64,000 nucleotides of DNA from Castellaniella denitrificans (GCF_042653765.1 NZ_JBHSEZ010000001.1:496001-560000); one strand, 5' to 3'; positions 37,117 through 46,739 are shown, counted from the stretch's first letter. Numbers and translations: made by a program. Notes: a model not told the origin generated them from the sequence alone.

Positions 37117-39177
37117 CTATACCGCAGGCGGACCTGCGGGCGGGCGGACCGAGCCCGGCACCACGCGGGCGGAAAAGCGCTGCGCCAGCGCGCGGACCAG
37201 TTCGTCCCGCTCGACCGCCTGCTCGGCGGCCTGCTGCCGCCGGCCGCGTTCGGCCTGGTCGACGGCATGGGCGGTATCGTCGCCCGTCTCGCCGTATTCG
37301 ACTTCCAGGCGCAGGACGCGGCCGAAATACTCGGACAGGACCGTGCGCAGCCGGTCGTGGCCGCCGCCGTCCGCGTAGGTATGGATGGCCACCCGCAGGC
37401 GGATCTGGTGGTCGTCGCCGGACAGCCATTCGCTGTTCAGCGCCAGCGCCCGGGCCGCGCCGCCGACCGGCAGGCCGGCGGCCACCGCCGGCCAGGCCTG
37501 GGCGGTCATCCGGCCGGGGTCGGGTGTCTCGGTCCGGGGCGCGGGCGGCTCGGCGGACAATCCGGCGATCGCCCCGGCCGCGCCGGGATCCATGCCCAGG
37601 TCGTCCAGCGAGGCGGCGGCGTCGAAGGGTTCGGCCAAGTCGTCGGGCACGGCGTCCGTCCAGTCGTCCGAGGCGGACGCGGCCTCGTCGGGAGGCGCGG
37701 GCGGAGCCGGGTCGGGATCCGGGATCGGATCGCGGTCCGGCGCCGGATCGGGATCGGGCGCCGGCACCGGCGGCCGGGGCGACGCGGCCTCCCAGGCCGG
37801 CGGCGCTTCGGATCCGGCGGCCGGTGCCGGGGCGGAGGGCGCGGGCGCCTCGGCGGCCCGGACCGGTTCGGACGCGGACGGGAGCTCCCACGCGGGGAGC
37901 TCGGCGGCGGGGACGGCGTCGGCCGGGGGCGGCGGCACAGGCGCGGGAGCCGCCGCCCGAGGCTGGACGGCGGAAGCCGGCGCGGCCATGGAGGAGGCCG
38001 GCGCGGCAGCCTCGACGGCCGTCGGCGCCACCGCCGCGGGCGCCTCGGCCGCCCGGGCCACCGGCGGCGAGCCCATCGTCACGGGAGGCACGCGGCCTTC
38101 CGGCAGCAGGGCCAGCATGCGCAGGCAGGCCATGACGAAGCCCGCCTGCTCGTCGGGCGCCAGGGCGAGTTCCTGGCGGCTGTGCACCGCCACGGCATAG
38201 AAGAGCTGCACGTCGTCCGGCGTCAGGGCGCCCGCCAGGGCGGTGACGTCTTCCGCCAGGGGATCGTCGGCCTGGGCATGGCCCAGGCGCTGGGCGATGG
38301 CCACCCGCGACAGCAGCACGGCCAGGTCTCCCAGCGCCGCCTGGAACGACAGGCCGCGCGCCGCCAGATCGTCGGCCACGGCCAGGATGCCGGGCGCGTC
38401 GGCCGCGGCCAGGGCCCGCAGCAGGTCCAGCAGATGCCGCTGGTCCAGGGTGCCGAGCATCTCGCCCACGGCGGCCGCGGTCAGGTTGCCCGCCGAGAAG
38501 GAGATGGCCTGGTCCGTCAGGGACAGGGCGTCGCGCATCGAGCCGGCCGCCGCCTGGGCGATCAGGCGCAGCCCCTGGGGATCGGCCGGCACGGATTCCT
38601 GCGCCAGGATGTCCTGGAGGTGGTCGACGATGGCGGGCACCGTCATCTGCTTCAGGTTGAACTGCAGGCAGCGCGACAGCACCGTGACCGGAATCTTCTG
38701 CGGATCGGTGGTCGCCAGGATGAACTTGACGTGTTCGGGCGGCTCTTCGAGCGTCTTGAGCATGGCGTTGAACGCATGCCCGGTCAGCATGTGGACTTCG
38801 TCGATCATGTAGACCTTGAAGCGGCCGGACGACGGCGCGTAGACCGCCTGTTCCAGCAACTGGGTCATTTCATCGACGCCCCGGTTCGAGGCGGCGTCGA
38901 GCTCGATGTAGTCCACGTAGCGGCCGGCGTCGATTTCCGTGCAGGCCTGGCAGTGGCCGCAAGGCGTGGCGGTGACGCCCTGGGCGCAATTCAGGGACTT
39001 GGCGAGGATGCGCGACAAGGTGGTCTTGCCCACGCCGCGCGTGCCGGTGAACAGCCAGGCATGATGCAGCCGGCCGGACGACAGCGCATGGGTCAGGGCA
39101 CGCACCACGTGATCCTGGCCAATCAGCGTATCGAATGAACGGGGGCGCCATTTGCGCGCCAAGACGAGATAGCTCAT
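37117..39177 (-). CDS. dnaX: DNA polymerase III subunit tau/gamma
   Basis: A 686-residue clamp-loader ATPase. It starts MSYLVLARKWRPRSFDTLIG. Walker A is GTRGVGKTTLSRILAK near residue 45, the zinc module CAQGVTATPCGHCQAC lies near 64-79, and DEVHML and the SRC sensor (TVLSRCLQF) follow. Residues about 370-560 are a long Ala/Pro/Asp-rich linker, and a C-terminal tau domain follows. No A-run for the E. coli type of programmed frameshift was seen, so gamma may not be made that way. The SRP RNA gene lies directly upstream. Confidence 0.95.
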   Translation of the reverse strand: MSYLVLARKWRPRSFDTLIGQDHVVRALTHALSSGRLHHAWLFTGTRGVGKTTLSRILAKSLNCAQGVTATPCGHCQACTEIDAGRYVDYIELDAASNRGVDEMTQLLEQAVYAPSSGRFKVYMIDEVHMLTGHAFNAMLKTLEEPPEHVKFILATTDPQKIPVTVLSRCLQFNLKQMTVPAIVDHLQDILAQESVPADPQGLRLIAQAAAGSMRDALSLTDQAISFSAGNLTAAAVGEMLGTLDQRHLLDLLRALAAADAPGILAVADDLAARGLSFQAALGDLAVLLSRVAIAQRLGHAQADDPLAEDVTALAGALTPDDVQLFYAVAVHSRQELALAPDEQAGFVMACLRMLALLPEGRVPPVTMGSPPVARAAEAPAAVAPTAVEAAAPASSMAAPASAVQPRAAAPAPVPPPPADAVPAAELPAWELPSASEPVRAAEAPAPSAPAPAAGSEAPPAWEAASPRPPVPAPDPDPAPDRDPIPDPDPAPPAPPDEAASASDDWTDAVPDDLAEPFDAAASLDDLGMDPGAAGAIAGLSAEPPAPRTETPDPGRMTAQAWPAVAAGLPVGGAARALALNSEWLSGDDHQIRLRVAIHTYADGGGHDRLRTVLSEYFGRVLRLEVEYGETGDDTAHAVDQAERGRRQQAAEQAVERDELVRALAQRFSARVVPGSVRPPAGPPAV

Positions 39178-39204
39178 AGGCCGCCCTGGAGGGGGAAAAG
39201 GAAA

Positions 39205-39301
39205 GGCGAGCCTGACTTCGGCACTGGTTCCGCGCGGCTGTGGCTGCTTCGTTCCCGACCTGACCAGGTTCACCGCCGAACCATGCGAAGGGGCCCGCCT
39301 C
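39205..39301 (-). ncRNA. ffs: Signal recognition particle RNA (4.5S, small type)
   Basis: The minus strand carries the near-universal SRP core GGTCAGGTCGGGAACGAAGC, with the symmetric loop and GGAA-type tetraloop region that binds Ffh. The ends GGCGGGCC (39299-39292) and GGCTCGCC (39212-39205) pair to close the hairpin, giving about 97 nt. It is followed by TTTCCTTTT. A -10 TAGAAT lies at 39311-39306, seven bases before the expected 5' end. It lies 28 bp upstream of dnaX in the same direction. Confidence 0.95.
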
Positions 39302-39420
39302 TGGCATTCTAACAGGGTTTCGGCGGCGGGAACCTCTGAATCCGTCGAGCGGAAAGCGGACGCCGCGATTCGGGAAGAGAGGCAAGGCGCGAACCGCGGC
39401 GGTGGCCGGGCCTTCGCGCA

Positions 39421-40317
39421 TCAGGGCCGCCGATAGAACCGGGAGAAGCGCTCCACGACGAAGTCCAGGAAGGCCCGCATCAGCGCCGTCTGGTGCCGGC
39501 GGGAAGCATAGACCGCGTGCACGCCCAGGGACGGGGGCTCGAACCCGGGCAGCAGCGCGACCAGTTCGCCGCGCGCGATGGGACCCGTCACCGCATGCTG
39601 CGGCTGCATGCTGATCCCCGCTCCGGCAATGGCCGCCGCCAGCAGGGCCATGCTGTCGTTGGCGCTGAGGTTGCCGGCGACCGGCACGTCCACCTGTTCC
39701 TGGCCGGGAGTCGTGAACCGCCACAGGCTGCGGCCGAAATGCGTGTAGGACAGGCAGTTGTGCCCCATCAGGTCCGACAGGATGGCTGGCGTGCCATGGC
39801 GCGCCAGATAGTCCGGAGAAGCGCAGATCACCGAGCGGCAGACGCCCAACGGCCGGGCGATCACCCCCTGGGGCAGGGTGTCGGTCACCCGGATCGACAG
39901 GTCGATGCGCTCTTCGACCAGGTCGACGATGCGCTCGGCCGCCAGCAGGTCGATGGCGGATTCCGGGTGCCGGTCCAGGAACCGGGCGACCACGTCCGCC
40001 AGCAGCGTCTGGGCCAGCGATTGCGAGCAGGTGACGCGCAGCACGCCCGGCATGCCGGCGTCGCCGCCCGGCGGCTCGGGCAATTGTTCCGCCAGTGACA
40101 GCAGCTCGCGGCTCTGGGCCAGGATGCGTGCCCCGGCGTCCGTCAGGCCGACGCGCCGGGTGTTGCGGTGGAACAGGCGCGTGCCCACCCAGGATTCCAT
40201 TTCGTTCAGATACCGCGTCACCATGGCGCGCGACATGGCGAGCGTGCCGGCGGCGGCCGTCAGGCTGCCGCGCTCGGCGATGGTGACGAAAACCCGGGCT
40301 GCCGTCAATCGATCCAT
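39421..40317 (-). CDS. LysR-family transcriptional regulator
   Basis: A 298-residue regulator. The winged helix occupies residues 1-60 (MDRLTAARVFVTIAERGSLT, SRAMVTRYLNEMESWVGTRL), and the periplasmic-binding-protein-like effector domain follows. The start MDRLTAARVF is preferred over an upstream in-frame codon because it is the canonical LysR N-terminus. It is divergent from the DsbA-like gene, with two perfect palindromes in the 151-bp gap, so it probably controls that gene. Confidence 0.9.
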   Translation of the reverse strand: MDRLTAARVFVTIAERGSLTAAAGTLAMSRAMVTRYLNEMESWVGTRLFHRNTRRVGLTDAGARILAQSRELLSLAEQLPEPPGGDAGMPGVLRVTCSQSLAQTLLADVVARFLDRHPESAIDLLAAERIVDLVEERIDLSIRVTDTLPQGVIARPLGVCRSVICASPDYLARHGTPAILSDLMGHNCLSYTHFGRSLWRFTTPGQEQVDVPVAGNLSANDSMALLAAAIAGAGISMQPQHAVTGPIARGELVALLPGFEPPSLGVHAVYASRRHQTALMRAFLDFVVERFSRFYRRP

Positions 40318-40335
40318 GGGCCTGCTCGCTTCACG

Positions 40336-40384
40336 CAACACTGTGTTGATCATGACGAAGTTTCCCGCACGGCACAAGTGCCGT
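40336..40384. promoter_or_regulatory. Two palindromes between lysR and the DsbA-like gene
   Basis: CAACAC-T-GTGTTG (40336-40348) and ACGGCAC-AA-GTGCCGT (40369-40384) are perfect inverted repeats. The second runs into TACAGT (40384-40389), a 4/6 -10 facing the DsbA-like gene. Placement and symmetry fit operator sites for the divergent LysR protein. Confidence 0.5.
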
Positions 40385-40468
40385 ACAGTAGCGCCGAAAC
40401 CCGGATCCCCCTCGACCCGCCGGCCGCTCCCGCCCCTCGCGGCGCGCGGGATCCGCCTGATCCACGAA

Positions 40469-41101
40469 ATGACTCTTCATCACATCTTCGACCCCCTGTG
40501 CGGCTGGTGCTACGCCGTCACTCCGCTGGTGCAGGCCGCCCACCGGACGCCCGGCGTGCGCATCGAACTGCACGCCGGCGGCATGCTGTCCGGACCGATG
40601 CGCCGCCGCGTCAGCGCCGACTGGCGCGCCCACGTCATGGGCCACGACCGCCGCATCGCCGCCCTGTCGGGGCAGCCGTTCGGCGACGCCTATTTCGACG
40701 GCCTGCTGCGCGACGAGACCGTCTGGCTGGACTCGATGCCGCCGACCGCCGCCATCCTGGCCGCGGAGGAAATCGCCGGCCGGGGCGTAGACATGCTGGC
40801 GCGCATCCAGCACGGCCACTACATGGAAGGCCAGCCCGTGGCCGATCCGGACGTGCTGCACGGCTTCGCGCGCGACCTCCATCTGCCTGGGGAGGCGTTC
40901 GGCGCGGGCTTCGAGTCCTGGTCGGGCGCCCGCTGCCAGGCCCACGTGGACGAAACCCGGCAGCTGATGGAACGCTTCGGCGTCGCCGGCTTTCCCACCC
41001 TGCTGTCGCAGGACGGCGGGACCTGGAACCAGATCCCCATCCAGCGCTACCTGGGCCGCCCCGCGCTCTGGCGGGAAGTGCTGGAAACCGTGGCGGTCTG
41101 A
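40469..41101 (+). CDS. DsbA-family thioredoxin-fold protein
   Basis: A 210-residue protein with the active-site motif FDPLCGWCYAVTP at residues 7-19, a helical insert typical of the DsbA/FrnE group, and the cis-proline loop GVAGFPTLL near residue 173. It has no signal peptide, so it is cytoplasmic and more like FrnE/HCCA-type oxidoreductases than periplasmic DsbA. It is divergent from a LysR gene. Physiological role unknown; an oxidative or thiol stress function is plausible. Confidence 0.85.
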   Translation: MTLHHIFDPLCGWCYAVTPLVQAAHRTPGVRIELHAGGMLSGPMRRRVSADWRAHVMGHDRRIAALSGQPFGDAYFDGLLRDETVWLDSMPPTAAILAAEEIAGRGVDMLARIQHGHYMEGQPVADPDVLHGFARDLHLPGEAFGAGFESWSGARCQAHVDETRQLMERFGVAGFPTLLSQDGGTWNQIPIQRYLGRPALWREVLETVAV

Positions 41102-41111
41102 AGCCCGGGGC

Positions 41112-41744
41112 CTAAAGCCCGGGACGCGGCAGCACGACCCAGCGCTGGACCGAGGGCCGGTGCCACTGGCGGTCGGCATAGTCCGCCAGCCGCCGGGGCA
41201 CGGCGTCGCCGCACAGCGCCAGCCGGTTGAGCATGAACGCCAGCTCGAAATCCGCGATGCTCCACGCCCCGAACAGTTCGCCGGCCCCCTCGGGCAGCAG
41301 GCGATCGGCCACCGAGAACAGCTTGTCGGCCGCCTGCCGCGCCGCCTCGGACAGGGGCGCGAGCGGCGGCGGACGGCGGAACAGATTTTCCGACGAACGC
41401 TCCTGCCGGATCGGCATCAGATCGGTGCGCAGCCAGGCCTGGATCTGGCGCGCCCGCGCGCGCTGCGGGGCGGCGGACGGATAGAGCGCGGCGCCGGGAA
41501 AGACTTCGTCGATGTATTCCGTGATCGCGGACGACTCGGCCAGGGCGAACGACCCATGCACCAGCATGGGCACCTTGCCCGTCAGGGACAGGGAGACGTA
41601 GCCCGATTCGCGCTGCGCGCCCCGGTCGAGATCGACCGGCGACAGTTCGAAGGGCACGCCCTTTTCCTCCAGGGCGACGAAAACCGACATCGCGTACGGG
41701 CTGATGAAATTCGCGTCGGTGTACAAGGTGAGTGGATTCGACAT
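41112..41744 (-). CDS. Glutathione S-transferase family protein (YfcF-like)
   Basis: A 210-residue two-domain GST. The N-terminal thioredoxin-like domain (LTLYTDANFISPYAMSVFVA) carries a Ser in the catalytic position, the glutathione motif is GKVPMLVHGSFALAESSAI, and an all-helical C-terminal domain contains WSIADFELAFMLNRLAL. The resemblance is closest to E. coli YfcF. It is convergent with the DsbA-like gene, with 10 bp between stops, suggesting a small thiol/redox cluster. Confidence 0.85.
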   Translation of the reverse strand: MSNPLTLYTDANFISPYAMSVFVALEEKGVPFELSPVDLDRGAQRESGYVSLSLTGKVPMLVHGSFALAESSAITEYIDEVFPGAALYPSAAPQRARARQIQAWLRTDLMPIRQERSSENLFRRPPPLAPLSEAARQAADKLFSVADRLLPEGAGELFGAWSIADFELAFMLNRLALCGDAVPRRLADYADRQWHRPSVQRWVVLPRPGL

Positions 41745-42062
41745 TCCGGGGGCCTCCTTTCGCCGCTTTTGCCGTGGGCGCGGTCCGGCGCTTCGTCACC
41801 GGACCGCTGGAAGGATGTTAGTCCCGCCGCGCCGTCCCCGTCCGATCAATTCTTTAGATATATACAATCCAGGACTAAAACCGCCCGTAATTCCGCATTG
41901 ACAAGCGCGTCCCCACAGCGTGAAACTGAATCCGCCCCCCGTTGCGATGGATTTGCGAGGGACATCCGTTTCATCAGCACCAGTTGTTTTCGAGCTTCAT
42001 CTCACCTGCGCCACCTTCGGTAGGCGACGCACGTCACCCAGACGTTACCAGAGGAGATTTGC
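41745..42062 (+). promoter_or_regulatory. Intergenic region upstream of the Liv-type operon
   Basis: 318 bp with no convincing gene. It has an AT-rich patch (41840-41875) with TACAAT and a consensus TTGACA at 41898-41903, but no good -10 at 17 bp. A ribosome site AGAGGAG precedes the ATG at 42063. Either sequence could belong to the promoter. No riboswitch was recognised. Confidence 0.35.
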
Positions 42063-43328
42063 ATGAACGACAATCATGGCAGCACGGGGGCAATCAGTCG
42101 CCGCACGCTACTGAAGGCAGCGGGGGCGGCGGGCATCGCCGGGCTGGCCTATCCCCAGATCATCATGGCTCAGGGCGACCAGCCGGTCAAACTGGGAGTG
42201 GACAACCCGCTCACCGGCACCTACGCCATCACCGGCCGCAATGAACTGCACGGCATGGAACTCGCCGTCGAGGAAATCAACGCCAAGGGCGGCATCCTGG
42301 GCCGGCCGGCGCAGTTGATCGTCGAGGACTCCACCAGCGGCGACGCGGGGGTCGCCGTCCAGAAGGCCCGCAAGCTCATCGACAAGGACAAGGTCGATTT
42401 CCTGGTCGGCAACGTGAATTCCGGCCTGACGATCGCCATGTCGGCGGTCGCCTACGAAAAGGGCGTCTTCATGATGGATCCGGGCGGGCACGCCGATCCC
42501 ATCACGGGCACCGAATGCCACTGGAACGTCTATCAGGTCGACCCTTCCACGACGCTGCTGGTCAACGCCATCGCTCCGTCCCTGGTCAAGCGCTTCGGCA
42601 AGAAATTCTATTTCCTGGTCCCGGACTACGCCTTCGGCCACGGCCTGCTGGACGCCTACAAGGTCAACCTGCAGAAACTGGGCGCGAGCAACCTGGGCGC
42701 GGACCTGATCCCCCTGGGCACGGCCGAATATTCGTCCTACCTGATCAAGGCGCAGGCGGCCAACCCGGACGTCATCGTGATCCTGCAGAACGGCGAGGAC
42801 CAGACCAACGTGCTCAAGCAGGCCGTGCAGTTCGGCCTGGACAAGCGCTTCCACATCGCCGGGGCCAACATCGAGCTCGAAACCCTGGAAGCCCTGCCGC
42901 CCACCGCACGCATCGGCAACTGGGTCATCGAATGGTACTGGAACCAGCCCGACGTCCCGCACGTCAAGGAATTCACCGCCGCCATCACCAAGAAAACCGG
43001 CCGCGTCCCGACGGCGCGCACCTGGTTCGGGCATACCGCCATCCACGCCTGCGCCCTGGCCGCCAACACCGCCAAGTCCCTGGACGCCGTCAAGATGGCG
43101 CGTGCGCTCAACGGCCTCACGCTGCCGCCGGAAGTCGCCCTGCAGCCGCATCCCGCCACGTTCCGGGCCGATCAGCACCTGCTGATCGGCACGCTCTGGG
43201 CCGGCCATGCGCAGACGCAAGGCGACGCCGGCGCGGACGACCTCTTCAAGATCGACGAAGTCATCGACAGCAAGACCATCGCGCCCTCGGTCGCCGAGAC
43301 CGGGTGCAAGATGACCTGGCCCACCTGA
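42063..43328 (+). CDS. Branched-chain amino-acid-type ABC substrate-binding protein
   Basis: A 421-residue periplasmic binding protein of the LivK/Leu-Ile-Val family. A Tat-type leader (ISRRTLLKAAGAAGIAGLAY) precedes a mature N-terminus VKLGVDNPLTGTYAITGRNE. Family segments GMELAVEEINAKGGILGRP and YAFGHGLLDAYKVNLQKLGA are clear. This family also binds amides, urea and aromatic acids, so the ligand is open. The closest signs (WVIEWYWNQPDVPHVKEF) suggest the amide/urea-like branch only weakly. First gene of a five-gene importer operon. Confidence 0.9.
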   Translation: MNDNHGSTGAISRRTLLKAAGAAGIAGLAYPQIIMAQGDQPVKLGVDNPLTGTYAITGRNELHGMELAVEEINAKGGILGRPAQLIVEDSTSGDAGVAVQKARKLIDKDKVDFLVGNVNSGLTIAMSAVAYEKGVFMMDPGGHADPITGTECHWNVYQVDPSTTLLVNAIAPSLVKRFGKKFYFLVPDYAFGHGLLDAYKVNLQKLGASNLGADLIPLGTAEYSSYLIKAQAANPDVIVILQNGEDQTNVLKQAVQFGLDKRFHIAGANIELETLEALPPTARIGNWVIEWYWNQPDVPHVKEFTAAITKKTGRVPTARTWFGHTAIHACALAANTAKSLDAVKMARALNGLTLPPEVALQPHPATFRADQHLLIGTLWAGHAQTQGDAGADDLFKIDEVIDSKTIAPSVAETGCKMTWPT

Positions 43329-43458
43329 TCCGCCGCATGCGGCCACGAGCCGGGGGCCTCGCGGCGCGGGGCCGCCCGACCGGTTCTCCCTGGCCACACG
43401 CCGAACCGGGCCGCCGCACCGCCCGGCCGGGATTCCTTTCGTCGAACGGAGGCATGAC

Positions 43459-44331
43459 GTGACTCAGCTGGTGCTCTTCAACGTATTCAACGGGCTGGTG
43501 ATCGGCGCGTTCTACGCCCTCATGGCGCTGGGCCTGTCGCTGATCATCAACCTGACCAACGTCATCAATTTCGCGCACGGCGGGTTTCTCGCCCTTGGGG
43601 CCTACATCGCCTACACCCTGCAGCCGTACCTGGGATTCTGGGGCGCCCTGCTCGTCTCGCCCTTCCTGACCGCCCTGATCGGGATCCTCGTGGAACGCGT
43701 GCTGATCCGCCCCCTGTACTCGCGCGATCCGCTCTACAGCCTGCTGCTGACCTTCGGCCTGGCCTTCGTGCTGCAAGACTCCGTGCGCTACATCTGGGGC
43801 GCGCAAGGCCTGCCCGTGCAGGTGCCGGCCGCCCTGGAATCCTCGCTCAGCCCCACCCTCTTCTTCCTGACCGGCTACCGGGTCTTCATGGTGGCCCTGG
43901 TGGCCATCGCCGTGGCCGTCCTGTTCTTCATCCTCAAGAAGACGCGCCTGGGCATGCGCATCCGCGCCGGGACCCTGGACCTGGAAATGGTCTCGGCCCT
44001 GGGCGTCGACGTCCGCATCCTGCGCAACCTGAACTTCGGCCTGGGCATCTTTTTCGCCGGCCTGGCGGGCGTCCTGGCCGCCGGCATGCTGGGCCTGACG
44101 CCCACGATCGGCGACCAGCTGATCATGCCCAGCTTCGTCGCCGTCATCGTCGGAGGGCTGGGCAGCCTGGTCGGCACCCTGTTCGGCGGCCTGCTCATCG
44201 GGATCGCCGCCGGGGTGGTGACCGTGTTCTACCCCTCGGCGTCCGAGGCGACGATCTACGTCATGATGGCGCTCGTGCTCCTGGTCCGTCCGCATGGCCT
44301 GTTCGGCGAGGAAGGAGGGACCAAGCTGTGA
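43459..44331 (+). CDS. livH: Branched-chain-type ABC permease LivH
   Basis: A 290-residue permease. The start is GTG with CGGAGG six bases upstream. Hallmarks: NGLVIGAFYALMALGLSLI, INLTNVINFAHGGFLALGAY and the C-terminal GGLGSLVGTLFGGLLIG. Six or more membrane helices are predicted. It overlaps livM by GTGA. Confidence 0.93.
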   Translation: MTQLVLFNVFNGLVIGAFYALMALGLSLIINLTNVINFAHGGFLALGAYIAYTLQPYLGFWGALLVSPFLTALIGILVERVLIRPLYSRDPLYSLLLTFGLAFVLQDSVRYIWGAQGLPVQVPAALESSLSPTLFFLTGYRVFMVALVAIAVAVLFFILKKTRLGMRIRAGTLDLEMVSALGVDVRILRNLNFGLGIFFAGLAGVLAAGMLGLTPTIGDQLIMPSFVAVIVGGLGSLVGTLFGGLLIGIAAGVVTVFYPSASEATIYVMMALVLLVRPHGLFGEEGGTKL

Positions 44332-45275
44332 ACAACCATACCGTTGGCAAATCCATCAGCCTGATCGTCGTCTGGGCCATCCTGCTGACATTGCCCTCCT
44401 GGGTCGGCGCCGTCGGCGGCTATACCGACCTGGCATCCCGGGTGCTCATCATCGGCCTGGCGGCCATGGCCACCAACCTGCTGGTCGGGCATTCCGGCGT
44501 CATGGCCTTCGGGCATGCCGCGTACTTCGGACTCAGCGCCTACGGCACGGGACTGGTCATCAAATATCTCGTCCCCAGCACGCCCATCGGCTTCATCGCC
44601 GGCATCCTGGCGGGGGCGCTGGGCGGCGCCCTCATCGGCTACCTGCTGGCGAAGCTGCGCGGCATCTACTTCGCGCTGGCCACCATCGCCTTCGGCCAGG
44701 TGTTCTACTTCATCGCCTTCCGCTGGAACTCGGTCACCGGCGGCGACAACGGCCTGACCTTTCACCGGCAGCCCATCGACCTGGGCTTCGCGCAGATCGA
44801 CCTGTCCTCCAGCCTGGTGTTCTATTACACGGCCCTGGCGGTCTTCGCCGTCTGCGCAGCGCTGATGGCCATCCTGCTGCGCTCGCCTTTCGGCCACACC
44901 CTGCTCGCCATGCGCGAAAACGAACGGCGGGCGCGGTTCCTGGGCATCCCGGTCAACCAGCACCTGTGGCTGGCCTATACCCTTTCCTGCACCTTCGTCG
45001 CGGTGGCCGGGTCGCTGTACGGCATGCTGAACAACTTCGTCAGCCCCCACAACCTGCACTGGACCCAGTCGGGCGATTTCGTGCTGATGGCGGTCATCGG
45101 CGGCATGCGGTCTTTCTGGGGGCCGCTGCTGGGGGCCGCCATCTTCGTGGTGCTGCAGGACTATCTGTCCAGCATCACCGACAGCTGGATGTTCTTCATC
45201 GGGCTGATCTTCGTCCTGGTCGTGCTGTTCATCCCCCGCGGCATCGTCGGATTGTTGCAAAGGAAGACATCATGA
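44328..45275 (+). CDS. livM: Branched-chain-type ABC permease LivM
   Basis: A 315-residue permease. The start is a GTG overlapping the livH stop. Conserved segments: LLVGHSGVMAFGHAAYFGLS, GIYFALATIAFGQVFYF, the ENERRARFLGIPVNQHLWLA coupling loop and VIGGMRSFWGPLLGAAIF. It overlaps livG by ATGA. Confidence 0.93.
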   Translation: MNNHTVGKSISLIVVWAILLTLPSWVGAVGGYTDLASRVLIIGLAAMATNLLVGHSGVMAFGHAAYFGLSAYGTGLVIKYLVPSTPIGFIAGILAGALGGALIGYLLAKLRGIYFALATIAFGQVFYFIAFRWNSVTGGDNGLTFHRQPIDLGFAQIDLSSSLVFYYTALAVFAVCAALMAILLRSPFGHTLLAMRENERRARFLGIPVNQHLWLAYTLSCTFVAVAGSLYGMLNNFVSPHNLHWTQSGDFVLMAVIGGMRSFWGPLLGAAIFVVLQDYLSSITDSWMFFIGLIFVLVVLFIPRGIVGLLQRKTS

Positions 45276-46030
45276 GCCTGCTCGAAGTCCACGGAGTCAC
45301 GCAGCGCTTCGGCGAACTGACGGCCGTCAACCAGGTTTCGCTGAACGTCGAGGAAGGCGAGCTGCACGCGATCATCGGCCCCAACGGCGCCGGGAAGACG
45401 ACGTTCTTCAACATGATCAGCGGCTTCTACCGGCCCACCAGCGGCCGCATCGTCTTCGATGGCGGCGACGTCACCGGCCTGCCCCCCCACGACCGCGTCG
45501 GCCTGGGCATGGCGCGCACCTTCCAGATCACCGAGGTCTTCCCGGAACTGAGCGTGCGCGACAACCTGCGCATCGCGGTCGAGGTCACGGAGGGCCTGCG
45601 GCTGAAGCTGTACTCCACCCGCCGGCAGGCGGCGCGGACCGCCGCGCGGGTGGACGAATTGCTCGAAACCGGCGGGCTGACGGCGAATGCCGACCGCCTT
45701 GTCGGGGAACTGTCGCACGGCGACCAGCGCTCCACGGAAATCATGATGGCGCTCGCCCTGAAGCCCAGGCTCCTGCTGCTCGACGAACCGGCCGCCGGCA
45801 TGGGCAGCCAGGAAACCTACGACACCGCCGTCCTGATCCGGAAACTGCACCGCACGCAGAAGCTCACCATCGTCCTGGTGGAACACGACATGCGGGTCAT
45901 TTTCAACCTGGCGGACCGCATCACGGTCCTGACGGAAGGCGAAGTCCTGGAAGTCGGGACCCCCGACGAAATCGCCGCCAGCGAAAAGGTGCAGGTGGCC
46001 TACCTGGGGGAAAAACGTGAAGGCGCTTGA
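45272..46030 (+). CDS. livG: Branched-chain-type ABC ATPase LivG
   Basis: A 252-residue ATPase: Walker A IIGPNGAGKTTFFNMISGF near residue 35, the LivG-specific LGMARTFQITEVFPELSV, signature ELSHGDQRSTEIMMALA, Walker B LLLLDEPAAGM and switch LVEHDM. The signature SHGDQR matches LivG proteins of urea/amide and branched-chain systems. It overlaps livF by 14 bp. Confidence 0.94.
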   Translation: MSLLEVHGVTQRFGELTAVNQVSLNVEEGELHAIIGPNGAGKTTFFNMISGFYRPTSGRIVFDGGDVTGLPPHDRVGLGMARTFQITEVFPELSVRDNLRIAVEVTEGLRLKLYSTRRQAARTAARVDELLETGGLTANADRLVGELSHGDQRSTEIMMALALKPRLLLLDEPAAGMGSQETYDTAVLIRKLHRTQKLTIVLVEHDMRVIFNLADRITVLTEGEVLEVGTPDEIAASEKVQVAYLGEKREGA

Positions 46031-46739
46031 AATCCAGCAATTGCACACGTACTACGGCAAGAGCCATATCCTGCAGGGGATCGACCTGGAGGTCGGCGAA
46101 GGCGAACTGGTGACCCTGCTGGGCCGCAACGGCGCGGGCAAGTCCACGACCCTGCGCAGCATCATGGGCCTGACGCCCGCGCGCGACGGCCACATCCGGG
46201 TCTTCGGGACGGAATCCACCCATCTGCCGCCCTTTCGCATCGCCCGGCTGGGTGTCGGCCTGGTACCCGAGGGGCGCCGCGTCTTCGCCAACCTGACGGT
46301 GGACGAGAACCTGAAGGTGCCCGTCGACAGCCCGGGCCATTGGAACATCCCGCGGATCTACGAACTGTTTCCCCGCCTGGCGGAACGCAGGCGCCACAAG
46401 GGCAAGCAGCTCTCGGGCGGCGAGCAGGAGATGCTGTCCATCGCCCGCGTGCTGCTGCTGAACCCGCGGCTGCTGCTGCTCGACGAACCTTCCCAGGGGC
46501 TGGCGCCGCTGATCGTCAAGCACGTCTTCGAGGTCATCGTCGCCGCGCGCGACGCGGGCACGTCGGTGCTGCTGATCGAGCAGAACGTCCGCGCCGCCAT
46601 CGGGATCGCGGACCGGGCCTACGTCCTGGACCGGGGACAGATCACCCATGCGGGATCGGCCGCCGAATTCGGCCAGGACGAGCAGCGCGTGCAGGAGCTG
46701 GCCGGCGCCAGCGCCCAGAAGTGGGAGTTCACGGACTGA
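46017..46739 (+). CDS. livF: Branched-chain-type ABC ATPase LivF
   Basis: A 240-residue ATPase starting at a GTG inside livG. Walker A LLGRNGAGKSTTLRSIMGL near residue 35, the LivF-type LVPEGRRVFANLTVDENL, signature QLSGGEQEMLSIARVLL and Walker B LLLLDEPSQGLAPL. Its last 126 bp are repeated, with six differences, at 50467-50592. The intact gene is this one. The distal copy is a fragment. Confidence 0.94.
   Translation: MKALEIQQLHTYYGKSHILQGIDLEVGEGELVTLLGRNGAGKSTTLRSIMGLTPARDGHIRVFGTESTHLPPFRIARLGVGLVPEGRRVFANLTVDENLKVPVDSPGHWNIPRIYELFPRLAERRRHKGKQLSGGEQEMLSIARVLLLNPRLLLLDEPSQGLAPLIVKHVFEVIVAARDAGTSVLLIEQNVRAAIGIADRAYVLDRGQITHAGSAAEFGQDEQRVQELAGASAQKWEFTD

Noticed and set aside
37117..39177. 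Programmed frameshift in dnaX
   Set aside because: No A-rich slippery run followed by a stem was seen where gamma would end.
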